From assembly GCA_948567375.1 (NCBI GenBank), contig OX419762.1:10670001-10734000 (forward strand): a stretch of 64,000 bases of DNA, in the 5' to 3' direction. The notes beneath the pieces were generated by a model. It searched no databases, was not told the origin of the DNA, and saw only the letters and a program-made list of their open reading frames with translations. Position 1 is the stretch's first letter. Each line of letters starts with the position of its first letter. Positions 11,544-22,824 of the stretch are shown in pieces. Origin of the DNA: Lunularia cruciata (Eukaryota > Streptophyta > Marchantiopsida > Lunulariales > Lunulariaceae). Position numbers and translations under genes: made by a program.

Positions 11544-12150
11544 ACTTCTAATAATCATTTTGTGTCCTCTCAAGGGTACTATCCTTTTCTTTGGGAAAGC
11601 AATGTCTTCTTCCTCTTCCTCTCTTGTGAGTGACCTTATCCTCACCTTTAGCTTCTTCTCCTTTGCTGAGGTTGGGGATATTGTTACACCCTTTTCTGGG
11701 CTGGTTTCTTTCTTCCTCTTATTATGGAAATATTCTCCTTCTATGAGATCACTCAACTCCCGCTATTTGTCTTCCAACATAGATATGTTAGGATCCACTT
11801 GAAAGTTCAGAAAATTTTCCACTCCATATTAGTCCACTTTGTGAATTGGTGATTAATAGAGCAATTGCATGAGTAGTCACTATCTCATGGTAACTCTTCT
11901 TGAAGAAAGGCAACTAGGAGGTTGGTAATACCTCCTTTGTCCGGTTTTCCCTCATCTAGATAGACCCCAAATCTAGATGATTGAGAATGGCTAATAACAT
12001 AAGAAAGGTCCTATCTTGCAGTCCTTCAGGAAGCTGCTCAAATCCTACGGTTAGGTGTTCCCACCAAAAGGGTATCATAGGCTGGTTCTCAAGAGAAATA
12101 ACAAAACAACAGGTCTCCCCTGGTATTCATTCTTCTTGGCCCCTTAAGGC
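11544..12150 (-). pseudogene. E1 post-integrase ORF remnant
   Basis: Beyond the integrase tail, the minus strand keeps frames with FEQLPEGLQDRTFLMLL-like wording (about 11980-12060) and a charged, low-complexity segment at 11502-11756 with TREEEEEDIAFPKK. No family could be assigned. Together with the coiled-coil remnant at 8574-9619 this suggests an extra ORF downstream of pol, now split by B1. Confidence 0.4.
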
Positions 12151-13230
12151 AATGTAATGTGGATTGCAGGTTCTACACTTTAAATGGTTAGTAGGAGATT
12201 GCAGAACTTATTTTTCTAGTTTTTCCATCTAGACCAACCCATTGTTGAACACTTTCCACACTCTATGGGGGCCTAGCCATTTTTCACAAATTTTATAGGA
12301 AATCAACCCACCTGGTCATTGAACTTGAGTACCAGGTTATTTTTATAGAGTGGAACCTCTTTCTTTTTCTTTCAAAACATGTTTTCTGTTTGGTGTATTG
12401 TGTATGCAATGCATGCAAGTGCTTCTCACTTAGATCATGAAGCACAAACACCCCATGGTCAGTCCCTCATCAAACAGAGATGTCTTGAGCAAGTTACAAG
12501 TAAGAATTCTAAGAGAAGGGACCAAGAATTTGTTGAGTAGAAAAGCCTCTTGCCCATATACAAGCTAGAAGCAAGTGAATCCTATAGTTAGCTTGACTAT
12601 GGTGCGGTATGCTCCAAAGGCACTAACTAATTTTAGTCTCAATCCGTTGAGTTTAGCTGACCATCTTTTTAAGGATGGTAAGCAAGATATCATTGACATA
12701 TTCCACTTGGCCATTGGCTTGAGGATGATATGGGTTAGTCCATTTATGTTGGATCAGATTTGCATTGGTAAGATCTTCTATTCCTTTGATTGATAAGTTG
12801 GACCTGTTGTTGATGACGTTGGATAAGAGAACACCAAATGGGATATAATGCTTTTGTGCAAAAATTGGACAGCTACAACAACTAAGTTATTAACAAAATA
12901 TTCAGCCTTTGCCCACTTAATGAGGTAGTCAATTGTAACTATAATGTAATGATAACAAGTATGTCTAGTAGTGGGATTGATAGGCCTCACAAAGTCAAGT
13001 CCCCACTGTTGGAATAGTTGCACCACCAATATCAGATGAGGGTACATGCAATATCTAGAGGTTGGCTTGCCAATGCATTGGCAAGTGTTGTAGATACAGG
13101 CATATCAATTGGCATCATGGGCAACTGATGGCCACTAATAGCCTACCCAATATATTTTGTGGGATGTGAGTTCTCCTCAAAAGTTCCTGCTTGAGTTTTC
13201 AAAATGGCACCTCTTTGGGGCCAATGTAAC
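12150..13230 (-). pseudogene. E1 integrase region
   Basis: The integrase core is visible at 12778-13047 on the minus strand with WGLDFVRPI, a YIIVTIDYLIKWAKAE block and a later FLHKSIISH block. The C-terminal tail at about 12150-12360 reads like a GPHRVWKVFNNG-type segment, typical of non-chromoviral gypsy integrases. Broken. Confidence 0.7.
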
Positions 13231-13523
13231 ACCTGAGCACTTGATCAACACCCATTTGATAGAGATCGCCATGCAGAATTATAAAGGAGAGGGTTGACAT
13301 ATGAAAACTCTTATGGTTGTTCTAAAGTAAGTCAGACAACACTAGGCTTGTTGAAAAATAATGTCCAAGTTGATTGAGTTATTACTTGATCTTGTACATA
13401 GAAGAGGTGTAAGTCTACAAGATTAATGTTCCAAAGAGTTGCCAATTGATAATCTAGGAATGCAAGAAAGGAAATCACATTATCATGGGACTTGCCTGGA
13501 TGGTATTCAACCATAAATGATAA

Positions 13524-13567
13524 TTCTTGTAGAAGTAACATCCATTGGGATGTTACTTCTACAAGAA
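13524..13567. repeat. Perfect 20-bp hairpin
   Basis: Two perfect 20-bp inverted arms (13524-13543 and 13548-13567) enclose a four-base loop, attg. One arm is RNase H coding sequence of E1, so the other is an inverted copy of it. This is the strongest short hairpin I noticed in the window. Confidence 0.9.
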
Positions 13568-13603
13568 AAAAAACCTTAACATGTGGGATGATAAGGTTTT
13601 TTT
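13567..13603. repeat. Second hairpin, A-tract/T-tract arms
   Basis: A 12-bp arm (aaaaaaacctta) at 13567-13578 pairs with taaggttttttt at 13592-13603 around a 13-base loop. It starts where the 20-bp hairpin ends, giving two hairpins in tandem. Confidence 0.75.
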
Positions 13604-14078
13604 ATGAGCTATTTTGAGAGCCTTGTGATCTACATGGAACACAAAACTATTGCTTAGGAGGTAGTGTCAAAATTTTTGCACTACAAAAATCATGCTTAGA
13701 CATTTTTGTTTGATTGTGGAGTAATATACAGCTAAGTTGTTAGCTAGCATAATAGATGGGGTTTTCTTGTTACTTCTCAGCATAATGAGTAGAGATAGAG
13801 CTTATTTGCTATGTTTGAGGTATCCACCAAGATATGGAAGGTGAGTTCCCAATTAGGAGCTACAAGAATTGTTATTATGGCCAATTTTACCTTCAATGTA
13901 TGAAAAGCCTTGGTACATTGATATATCCAGAAAATGTTCATAGTGAAATTTAGCAATCCAGTAAGGTAAGAGGCAATCTTAGCATGCACATTTGACATAT
14001 TTTTGGTAGTATTTTGTACAATGTAAGAAATGGTGAAGGTCATGTGTGGTTGCAAGTATGGATAACTGTTGAGGTGAC

Positions 14079-14800
14079 CTAAATTTTCTTTGAGTCTACC
14101 TTGATTCCATTTTTGCAAATCAGATGGCCTAAGAGAGGTCCATGTGAGATTGCAAATAAATATTTTTTGAGATTAAGGGAAATTTGGATGCACCAACAAG
14201 TGTGTATACTGGCCCATAAGTAGTGCCTGGATATGGTCTTTTGGAGAACAATATACACATATGTCATCCAAAAAGAGCTCAAGTTCCTCTTGTCTCCAAA
14301 GGAATTCATCATGCAATGCTAAAATGTTCCAGGAGTGTTCTATATACCAAATGGCATCACTCGGTAGCCATAAGTCTCCCATTTGGTTACAAATATGGTC
14401 TTGTATTTATCTTTTGAGGCAATAACAATTTGGTTGTATCTGGAGAGCCGTCAATAAAGGAAAAGCACTAATTGTTGGCTACTTTGGCAAGCAGTGTGTT
14501 GGTAAAAAGGATTAGAAAGGGGTTCAAGATAGTCAAGGAGTTGAGCTTTTGGAAATCCATGCATATCCATACCTTTCTTATATCCTCTTTGGGGACCACT
14601 AGAATTGGTGATGCCCATTGAGCTTTGCCTATGAGATAGATGAACTTGCACTTGAGTAGTTTATCCAACTCTTCTCCCACTTTCTAGGAGTAAGTGGGGT
14701 TCAACCTATATGGTTTAGATTGGACTAGAATAGCATTTGCTTGTAGGAGGATACAATACTGACATATTTTTGGGCTCTCATCCATAAGTTTCATGTAGTT
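14079..14800 (-). pseudogene. E1 reverse transcriptase region
   Basis: Minus-strand frames show the RT start (GEELDKLLKCKFIYLI, 14468-14680), the PILVVPKE and ICMDFQKLN blocks, and the segment before RNase H (LLGHLICKNGIKVD near 14079-14140). These are standard Ty3/gypsy RT blocks in order. Broken. Confidence 0.75.
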
Positions 14801-15552
14801 GTAGGCAAAAACATCTCAGAACTTGTGGAAGATTTCTTGGTATGTAAGTTATTCATTTGTGCTTACCTTTGTGTTGATTTTGACTTATTTAGGAGTCTCT
14901 TCTGCATAGGAAATGTCTCCTCACTGAATCCATCAATGATCTATAAGTGGTGCAGAATGGGCTTAGTTGCATGTTCAGAAGGTTTCTCCAAAAATAACAC
15001 TACAACTCTTCCTTAGGTTTTGTTTGGTGTACTTCTTGCTCTTTCTCCAGTCCCTTGGAGTCAACCTTCAGATCACCAATTTGCCCAACTGCTCCACCAA
15101 TGCTAGTGTGAGATGGTGGGCCCATTTTTCCAACATGAAGGGGATGAATTGTGCTGTCCATTATAGGATTGGTGTTACTATATCATAGAATAAGAGTGTC
15201 ATCAAGAAGAGCATTATCAAGGAAGAAGCATTTTTTGTCTATTTCTTTGTCTTTGCAATTGAGCTCATCATTGATATAGTAATTTGAGGTTTGCATGTGG
15301 CACAAACATGCTCTTTTGTGTGCAAAAATGGAAACATTCTCTCATGGGAGAGATCATCCACCAGTTGGACAGAGTTGTTGCTAGGATCCAAGAGCATTGT
15401 GGAGGAAGTTGTGGAAATGGGTCTATCAAAAACGTCATGTGACATAAAGGAGGTGGCATGGGAGGGACTAGATGAGTTTATCATCTTTGTATCCTTAGAT
15501 ATTACATACCCACTCATCTCCTTCGCAATTATGAACAAACAGTTAGCAACAG
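14801..15552 (-). pseudogene. E1 region upstream of RT
   Basis: A minus-strand frame at 15239-15538 runs toward RT and ends near the B fragment. It probably belongs to the protease or gag-to-pol linker of E1 by position, but no protease active-site motif was recognised. Confidence 0.35.
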
Positions 15553-15791
15553 TGTGGTACTCACATTTTTTATTTTGATAATTTTTAGTATAGAAAGTGT
15601 ATTTTTAAGTAGAAAAAGTGGTTAGTTGAAGAGAATTGGCATGCTTGGATCCAAAGTAGGAGATCAGATCTGACCCAAGGAAATCAGCTTTGTATTGGAG
15701 GAGAAAGACTCAAATCGGATTTGGGAGGATGGAAGATCCAAAGTGACAACACTTGATCAACCTTTGGAATCAACCTTGACTTAGGCTGTAC
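15553..15791 (+). repeat. Family B fragment (head end, +)
   Basis: It begins TGTGGTACTCACATTTTT, matching the first 200 or so bases of family B units (compare 9620 and 54190), including the later gacccaagga words. Only the head is present; it stops against a minus-oriented A LTR piece. Confidence 0.8.
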
Positions 15792-15968
15792 TTTGAGCCG
15801 GCTTGTCTCTCACTTAGGATGAACCTTTGATGGCTATTATGGTAGCCCACCATGGACTTAGAAGGCAAGGAACTTCAACTCCATCATACTCCTCCAAGGC
15901 TAACACTCAAAGACTCAAGACATTGCTCACTAGAGAACTCAATGAGAGAGAGATAGTTGCAAATGAGA
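15792..15968 (-). repeat. Family A LTR fragment (-)
   Basis: It matches the first 177 bases of a minus-oriented A LTR (compare 17692 and 39838): the gagccggcttgtctctcac start, then the atactcctccaaggctaac and ctcactagagaactcaatg words. It stands directly before the A2 internal sequence but in the opposite orientation, so it is not A2's own 5' LTR in normal arrangement. Confidence 0.85.
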
Positions 15969-16323
15969 AATTGAGATTATGCAAGGTTCCCCAAGGGTTT
16001 GAGGTGATTGTAGGGGTGGATTTGAGGAAAAGAGAGTTTACATTAGAATTTAAAGAGAGTGTTGAGAGGATCGAGAAACCTACACCACTTGGAGGAAAGA
16101 GTGAGTCTAAGTGCTTTCTGTGTGGAGAGAAGGGACATAAGGCAAGTTCATGTCCATTGACCTTTGAGAGAAAGAGATTGAGAGAAAAGAGAGGCTTACT
16201 TGACTTGGGTTGCATGTTGGACATTCTTCACCAAGATTGGGAGGGAGAAGATCTAAGACCAAGGAGTTGTGTGAGGTTTGTGGAGTGGAAGGACTTCCAA
16301 AAGGACATGAGTGTAGTGGAGTA
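15969..16323 (+). pseudogene. A2 upstream CCHC-knuckle ORF
   Basis: A small frame upstream of gag contains a retroviral-type zinc knuckle, CFLCGEKGHKASSC (CX2CX4HX4C). It follows the words LRLCKVPQGFEVIVGVDLRK and TPLGGKSESK. The same ORF lies at 23680-24009 in A3 and on the minus strand at 36611-37047 in A4. It is separate from the second knuckle inside gag. Zinc knuckles usually bind nucleic acid; the role of this extra ORF is unknown. Confidence 0.7.
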
Positions 16324-16651
16324 AAAGCACTTTTGGAAACTTTGGTGAAGGATCTTGGAGAAAGTCTTAGTACAGCTACAGAAATACTACCACCTTCATC
16401 AGCTAGTTCTCAAGATAAGTGATGGAGATAATCTTTCAACTTATGGATAAACTATCCATGAGAGTTAGATTAATATGCACTCTAGGATTTGATGTTACTA
16501 TAGAAATCTTGGAGCAACCTGAACCTTTTGTGTTCTCTAGAGTGGATTATTCTCAGATGGTGTTAGTTATGTATATACTCAATTAGTAATAGAGTGAGAG
16601 AAAAGAAAAGAGAAAAAAAATTGAGAGAAAGAAAGATAGTGAGAGGTTAAG

Positions 16652-17691
16652 ATGGGGAAACTTCCGGTTTTCTTTGGCAAGGATGGAGAAGATGTGAAGG
16701 CCTTTGTGAGAGACTTCAAGAGAGCTTGCATAGGAAACAATGAGAGGAGGAAGAATGAGTGGGGCTCATTATTACCAGATTTCTTTGAGGATGCAGCACT
16801 TACATGGTATGAGTCAAAATACCAAAAGAGAGAGAGGAGAGATGGGGAAGAGGAGTCTTGGGAGACTTGGACTTCAGCACTCATTGAGAACTTTGTTCTT
16901 GATGAGAGTTATGAGAGATTGATGAGTGAGGTTACATTTCTCAAGCAAGCAGAAGGAGAGAAAGTGAGAGTCTATGTGGAAAGAATAGAAAAGTTAGAGT
17001 CCAGATTTCGCATAGTGTTGAGGAAAGGTGGGGATGATGTGGAGACTACAATGATTGGCATAGGGGCCATGCTCACCAAGAATTTTGTGGGAGGGTTTAG
17101 ATCACAAATTTGAAGCAAGGTGAGATATGAGAAACCTTCTTCCAAGGTTGAAGCTATCAAGATTGCAATTCGTATGGAGGAGAGTTTGGAAGGGGATGAG
17201 AGTGATTTGGTGGTGAAGGAGGTTGTGTATCCTCCTCAAGGCTACAAGTATGGTGGAACTTCTGATACTTTGGTGGCAAGGGTTGCACCACAAGTAGTGG
17301 TTGCTCCAGTTCTTGCACCTCCACCAAAAGATCCACTTCAAACCATCACAGAACAACTTGCGGATCTCAAGATCAATGTGGTGCAACTATGGGAGAAGAG
17401 AGAGGTGGATCAGAATGTAGGGAGAGGGCCTAGGAGTTATGGAAACTATCCATATAGAGGAGGCCAACCAGCCAACAATTTCAATGATAGAAATTGTTTT
17501 GGTTGTGGAGGAAGAGGCCATATCCAAAGGAATTGCCCAAATTCCACTTACCATGGAGGAAGGGGTTATGATGGAGCCAATAGAGGGAAAGAGGGAGGTA
17601 GTGAAACCCAAGTGGCTCCTAATCCCAACAAAGGTAAGGGGATAGCATCCATAGATGTGGTTGAGAGCAAGTATGGGAAGGGAGAGTGCTC
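16652..17691 (+). pseudogene. A2 gag region, first part
   Basis: The gag frame starts with MGKLPVFFGKDGEDVKAFVR at 16652, preceded by a purine-rich tract (about 16594-16645) also present in A3. A retrotransposon-gag block reads LLPDFFEDAALTWYES. A second zinc knuckle, CFGCGGRGHIQRNC, lies near 17495-17535. Gag would form the particle shell and package the RNA. The lone A LTR at 17692 interrupts the region between the knuckle and the protease. Broken. Confidence 0.85.
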
Positions 17692-18370
17692 TGTGAGCCG
17701 GCCTGTCTCTCACTCAGGATGAACCTCTGATGGCTATTATGGTAGCGCACCATGGACTAAGAAGGCAAGGAACCCCAACTCCATCATACTCCTCCAAGGC
17801 TAACACTCCAAGACTCAAGACATTGCTCACTAGAGAACTCAATGAGAGAGAGATAGTTGCAAATGAAAGGATGATGAGTACCTCCTCACTCCTTGTTTAT
17901 ATACTTGTGAAATAGTTACGTACCAAAGTTACTAATTACCGTAGTAACTCAAGTTACTAGACTAAAAGTCAAGTAAAGTCAAAAAGTAGAAAGGAATATC
18001 CATTTACATGGGCATATTCCCCTTATCTTGACCCAACCACTAAAGCAAGGATTCCTTCACATGGGCTATCCTTGGACTAAAGAAGAATCCAAAACAAAAA
18101 GGCTTGCGGGCCCAAGAGTTCTCAACTCTTTCCCCAAAGCCAAACACCTAGGAATAATACCAAGTCAACACACTAAAATCCAAAATAGTGGTGCTCATCT
18201 TTTCTACTTCCTCTAAAGTAAGGTCCCATCTATCTTAGCTATGACTAACTTTAGCTAACCATGACTAATATAGAACCATCCTTTATCTCTATATAAATAA
18301 TATCTCTTAAGTACTTGTAATACCAAGCTAAATATCACAATACCACACACATGCACAAATGGGTGTTACA
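17692..18370 (-). repeat. Lone family A LTR inside A2 gag (-)
   Basis: A complete minus-oriented A LTR of 679 bp runs from TGTGAGCCGG to GGGTGTTACA with no internal region attached. It is flanked by the four-base repeat gctc (17688-17691 and 18371-18374). The uninterrupted target is visible in A3 near 25415 (gaatgctcaaactcc). A lone LTR with target duplication is the usual result of LTR-LTR recombination. Confidence 0.95.
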
Positions 18371-19560
18371 GCTCAAACTCCAAAGGTCTTCATTTGGATC
18401 TTTTGGCACAAGAGAAGAAGAGAGCTCGTTTTGCAAAGGTGTTCACTCTTCTCAAGGATTTACTTCAAGCAAAGATACTCCTATGTCTACTAGGAGCACT
18501 CGCACCTCAACACCATCAACAACAAAGACTCCAAGGAAGAAGTTGGGGATGGAGGACTTCTTGTTTTCAAAGCAACAATGGAACTACAATGTGTTGGAGG
18601 ATGTTGGTAGTCACAAGGTTAACATCACAGTGGGTCAATTGATTGCTTTGAACCCTACCTTGAGAAAGGAGCTTAGAGGTGGTTTGAGTTCTACAAGGAG
18701 CAAGAAGAAGAAGAAGGCAAAAGTTCCAATATCAATGGGGGTGGTGGATGCAAAGCCAGCACCATGGGAGACTTGTTAATATGCCTCTAAGATTGATGTG
18801 AGAGTGAATGGTCACAACATCAAGGATGCATTGGTTGATGGAGGATCAGCAATGAATGCCATGTCAGAAAGGTTGATGAAGAAGTTGGGTATGATATGCT
18901 CAAGACCTTCAACATTTGTGGTGAGCATGGCAAACAAGCAACAAGTTCGACCAGTAGGAGTGATGGATAAGGTGGTAGTTTCAGTTATGGGAGTTCAAAA
19001 TCTCATGACTTTCCAAGTCTTGAAGGATTCAAGCTATGACTTACTTCTTGGGAGGCCATGGTTGAGAGGAGCACGCACAACTGGTCTATGGCACAAAAGG
19101 TACTTGAGGATTGGGCCATCAAACCATAGAGTCACAGTTCCTGTGACTAACACCACCAACACTTCACATTCAGATACACCATCTTTTGATTATTGGGAAT
19201 CAGATTCTGAAGAAGGAGCTTTAGGTGTGGACACAAGCATGGAGGAAGAGACTTCCACGGAGGAAGATGAATCTGAATCTGATCTAGATGTGTATCCCTT
19301 GTGTGCTATGGATTTTGCACCTAAGCCAGAGGTTTTGAAGGACCTAGACAAATCACCATTGACACTTGAGGAGGTAGAGAGAAGGTTAGCTACCCTCAAG
19401 TATCGCCCAAAAGTTACCAAGGAGGAGAAGGTGAGATTTGAGGAGATTTTCTGCAAGTTCATCCATGTGTTTGCTTTTAGTTACAAGGATTTGAAGGAAG
19501 TCACCTTGGAGGAGCACAAGATAGAGGTGGAGTCACATGCAAGACCAATCCGCCAAAAGC
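18371..19560 (+). pseudogene. A2 gag end and protease region
   Basis: After the lone LTR the frame resumes with the gag-to-protease linker (FGTREEESSF, then KLGMEDFLFSKQQWNYN). The aspartic protease follows with DALVDGGSAMNAMSERLMKK near 18825-18890 and LLLGRPWLRGA near 19040. The DGG form of the active site resembles the one I associate with Tat-type elements. An acidic stretch near 19250-19290 precedes RT. The protease would cut the Gag-Pol precursor. Confidence 0.8.
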
Positions 19561-20273
19561 AACATCGCATTAGCCCACCAATATCTTTGGTTGTGAAGGA
19601 GGAGATTGATAAGCTCAAGGAGGCTGGATTTATCTTTGAGGTGGAGAATTTAGAATGGGTGTCTCAAATTGTCATTGTGAAGGAAAAGAATGACAAGCTT
19701 CGGGTATGTGTGGATTACAAGAAGCTTAATGCCGTTACCAAGAAGGACTACTACCCATTGCCATTCATTGATGAGATCTTGGAGGAGGTTGCAGGTCATG
19801 AGAGGTACAGTTTTGGAGATGGTTATAGTGGATACAACCAAATCAAGATTGCACCAGAGCATCAACAACTCACCACGTTCACCACACCTTGGGGAAATTA
19901 CGCTTTCAAGGTCATGCCTTTTGGGCTTTGCAATGCTCCAGCCACATTCCAACGGTTCATGAACAAGGTACTTGAACCTTTCATTGGGAAATTTGTGAGA
20001 GACTTCATTGATAACTTTTGTGTCTATGGGAGCAAGGAGGAGCACTTTGAACACCTAATCAAAGTCTTGCAAAGCTTGGATGAGGCAAATGCATCACTCA
20101 ACCTAGAGAAGTGCATTTTTGGATGTGAAGAAGGTCTACTTTTGGGGCACATCATCTCCAAGGATGGAATAGCAGTTGATCCTGAGAAGGTGAGGAAAAT
20201 CTCAGACCTTCTATTCCCTTCAAGCTTGATAAAGTTACGCCAATTCTTGGGGAAGGTTGGGTACTATAGGAGG
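19561..20273 (+). pseudogene. A2 reverse transcriptase region
   Basis: RT blocks are clear: VCVDYKKLNAVTKKDYYPLP, SFGDGYSGYNQIKIAPEHQQ, TTPWGNYAFKVMPFGLCNAP, then the active-site strand region FIDN-FCVYG and LLLGHIISKDGIAVDPEK. The domain stops at the B2 insertion; the remaining joint to RNase H lies at 29366. Family A copies have F-I-D-D where many gypsy RTs have Y-V/I-D-D. Confidence 0.9.
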
Positions 20274-20686
20274 TGTGATATCCACATTTTTCATTTTGGA
20301 CGAGTTTAGAAGAAGAAATGCCTTGTTGAGATCAAATTGAAAGCAAATGGAGAAGAAATGAGTGCAAACCTGTGATTTGATCAGACCCAAGGAAGTAGAC
20401 TTCATGTAAGAGGAAGAAGTGCTCGGTTTGGATCAGACCCAAAGAAGCCTACTTCGTGTCAGAGGAGGGAAAAACTCGGATCAGATGTTGAAGGAGGGCA
20501 AACCCAAAGGAGAAATAAAAGTTGTAGGTTAGGATTCTTGCGGGAGCCATATCTCAGTGACCACAAGTTCAAATCAAGCGTGTTATATCTAGTTACAAGT
20601 GTCTTGTTTAGGGATTTCCATTGCCACCAAAATCTCAAAGTTTGGAGGTCTGTAGAAGAAGTTACAAGCATTTGAAGTTCTAGGAG

Positions 20687-20790
20687 TAGATGTACTTCGG
20701 GTTGAGGTTCTTCGGGTCAATGTGACTTCGTACTTTGGACTCTGTACTTCGGGTTTACATGACTTTGGGTCATGAGACTTTGGCTCAAGA
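20687..20790 (+). repeat. Degenerate acttcgggt-like short repeats in B2
   Basis: About eight variants of acttcgggt, ttcttcgggt and actttgggt occur in roughly 100 bases. The same cluster is at about 10080-10160 in B1 and, reversed, at 38995-39110 in B3. I did not see it in the long B forms, where coding sequence takes its place. Confidence 0.7.
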
Positions 20791-22128
20791 CAAAGATGAC
20801 TAAATCCGAGGTAGTCGGACCTCGGAATGCAGTGAAGGTGATTTCGGGAATCTTGCTAGAGAGCACAGAGGAAGTTAGAGTAGGGAAAGAAGATAGTTAG
20901 GATACCCATGACTTCAATTTCAATTCAGATTGAAGATGAAATAGAAATTGAAGGAGAAATAATAGTAGAGAATAAACCCAAAGTGCAGGATCAGACAGTA
21001 AGTGTCTTTGGGTCAATTACATGAGTGATTAGGGGAAAGTGGGTTACAAATTGAATGTGTAGATAGTGTACCCATGCTTTCAATTACAATTCTTGATGAT
21101 GACACAATAGAATTGGTAAAGGAATTGATAGTAGTTAAACCCGAGGTAAGAGAGATAGGAGTGCAGGTGTCTTCGGATTTGACATTTGCAATTTAGAGAA
21201 AAGTGGGTCGTGGGATGAGGAGTTAGATAGATTACCCACTAGTGGAATTTCATATCAGGAAAGAGAATTGCTAGAATTGGTAGAAGAAGTAGAAGATGTG
21301 AAACCCGAGGATAGAGTAGTAGGAAGTAAAATTACTTCGGGTTCGGGTTTGAAAGCCGAAGAAGAAGTAGACATCGAATCGGAGTAGTAACAGTTTTGAG
21401 AATTGAAGAGGTAGATATGAAGAGGTGCATTGTCATTTTGGATTTGCAGGTTAGAAGAGTTGTTGTAGAATAGTATAGTTGTTAGAACTGTCGATTGTTT
21501 CACTATTTAAGAGTGGCATTCGCAGAGAATTGTTATTTAGTGCTCATTATTTCTGAGAATAGATAAAGTGAAGTGCTGTGAAGTAGTGCTCGTCGCTTGA
21601 GCTTGATTCCGAGTATCAACTTTGTGATTGTGTTTGTGAGTGTTTGGAGACATTCAAAGTGCAAGTCAGTGTGCTTGTTGGATGTTGGATTCCACAACCG
21701 TGATCTTCATTCTGTGTGTTTGATCTTGAGTGAAGTGCAATCGAAGCAATGCCTTGATAGATTTGAGAGGAATTGTAGTGTTGGTAGTATTTTGCATTTG
21801 TGAGTGTAGTGTGAGGTTGATGTGAAGTTATTTCGATCGAGGAAGTTGTGCCTTCATTGGAGGGTGGAACAAAATTTCTAAGGTGAAGTCGTTTTGCAGT
21901 GAAGTGCCATTTTTGGGAGAGCTTGAATCATCATAATCAAGATTGTTTGGAAAGAATTGAAGGAGTTGTGATTAAGAAGTGTTAATTTGTGACAAGACTG
22001 CGAGTCAGTGCTTGTTACTCTCTTCTGGGTGTGGTTTCTACCTGAGAGATCAAAGACGTAACCAAGAAGAACTAAATTGTTACTTTGCTTTGTATTTGAC
22101 CAATTTTGAATCGTATCTCTGCGGGAAC

Positions 22129-22820
22129 TGTAACACCCATTTTTGCATGTGTGTGGTATTGTGATATTTAGCTTGGTATTACAAGTACTTAAGAGATATT
22201 ATTTATATAGAGAGAAAGGATGGTTCTATATTAGTCATGGTTAGCTAAAGTTAGTCATAGCTAAGATAGAGGGGACCTTACTTTAGAGCAAGTAGAAAAG
22301 ATGAGCACCACTATTTTGGATTTTAGTGTGTTGACTTGGTATTATTCCTAGGTGTTTGGCTTTGAGGAAAGAGTTGAGAACTCTTGGGCCCGCAAGCCTT
22401 TTTGTTTTGGATTCTTCTTTAGTCCAAGGATAGCCCATGTGAATGAATCCTTGACTTAGTGGTTGGGTCAAGATAAGACCATATGCTTAGGGGAATATGC
22501 CCATGTGAATGGATATTCCTTTCTACTTTTTGACTTTACTTGATTTTTAGTCTAGTAACTTGAGTTACTACGGTAATTAGTAACTTTGGTACATAACTAT
22601 TTCACAAGTATATAAACAAGGGTTGAGGAGGTACTAATCATCCTTTCATTTGCAACTATCTCTTTCTCATTGAGTTCTGTAGTGAGCAATATCTTGAGTC
22701 TTGGAGTGTTAGCCTTGGAGGAGTATGATGGAGTTCGGGTTCCTTGCCTTCTTAGTCCATGGTGCGCTACCATAATAACCACTAGAGGTTCATCCTGAGT
22801 GAGAGACAGGCCGGCTCACA
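22129..22820 (+). repeat. A3 5' LTR
   Basis: This is a full family A LTR of 692 bp with TGTAACACCC start and CCGGCTCACA end. A TATA box lies at 22609-22616, placing U3 at about 500 bp. It is followed directly by a primer-binding-site-like word, as expected for a 5' LTR. Confidence 0.95.
22609..22616 (+). promoter_or_regulatory. TATA box of A3 5' LTR
   Basis: TATATAAA is followed by acaaggg and a region conserved in every A LTR (compare about 29098, 31770 and, reversed, 40045). Transcription would start roughly 30 bp downstream. Confidence 0.7.
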
Positions 22821-22824
22821 TTTT

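Larger units (their letters stand above)
13300..14078 (-). pseudogene. E1 RNase H region
   Basis: The minus-strand frame 13332-13541 has LLLQELSFMVEYHPGKSHDN, the conserved end of a gypsy RNase H. Upstream pieces at 13777-14000 include KAFHTLKVKLA and APNWELTFHILVDTSN, the start of the domain. Two hairpins described separately lie in its middle. Broken. Confidence 0.7.
11544..15552 (-). mobile_element. Element E1: old Ty3/gypsy internal region (-)
   Basis: This is a minus-strand gypsy relic. Reading from high to low coordinates it has an upstream region (about 14801-15552), RT (about 14079-14800), RNase H (about 13300-14078), integrase (about 12150-13230) and a post-integrase region (11544-12150). 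RT words include EELDKLLKCKFIYLI and ASPILVVPKE. Integrase words include WGLDFVRPI and TIDYLIKWAKAEYF. No LTRs of its own were identified; B sequence lies at both edges. It is broken in dozens of places and differs from families A and C in wording. Confidence 0.8.

Noticed and set aside
13524-13567. Hairpin as a microRNA precursor
   Set aside because: The arms are only 20 bp with a four-base loop and derive from RNase H coding sequence. Plant microRNA precursors are longer with imperfect arms.
11544-15552. E1 as the internal region of a complete two-LTR B element
   Set aside because: E1 genes face against the B promoter, the right-hand B is only a fragment, and no primer-site or polypurine word is seen at either border. 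Kept as an open finding, not as an annotation.
20274-22128. Family B as a TIR DNA transposon, because its ends read TGTG...CACA
   Set aside because: Only four terminal bases are inverted repeats, the TG...CA ends and 5-bp duplications fit LTR integration, and no transposase is visible. The LTR view is preferred, though the coding content leaves room for doubt.
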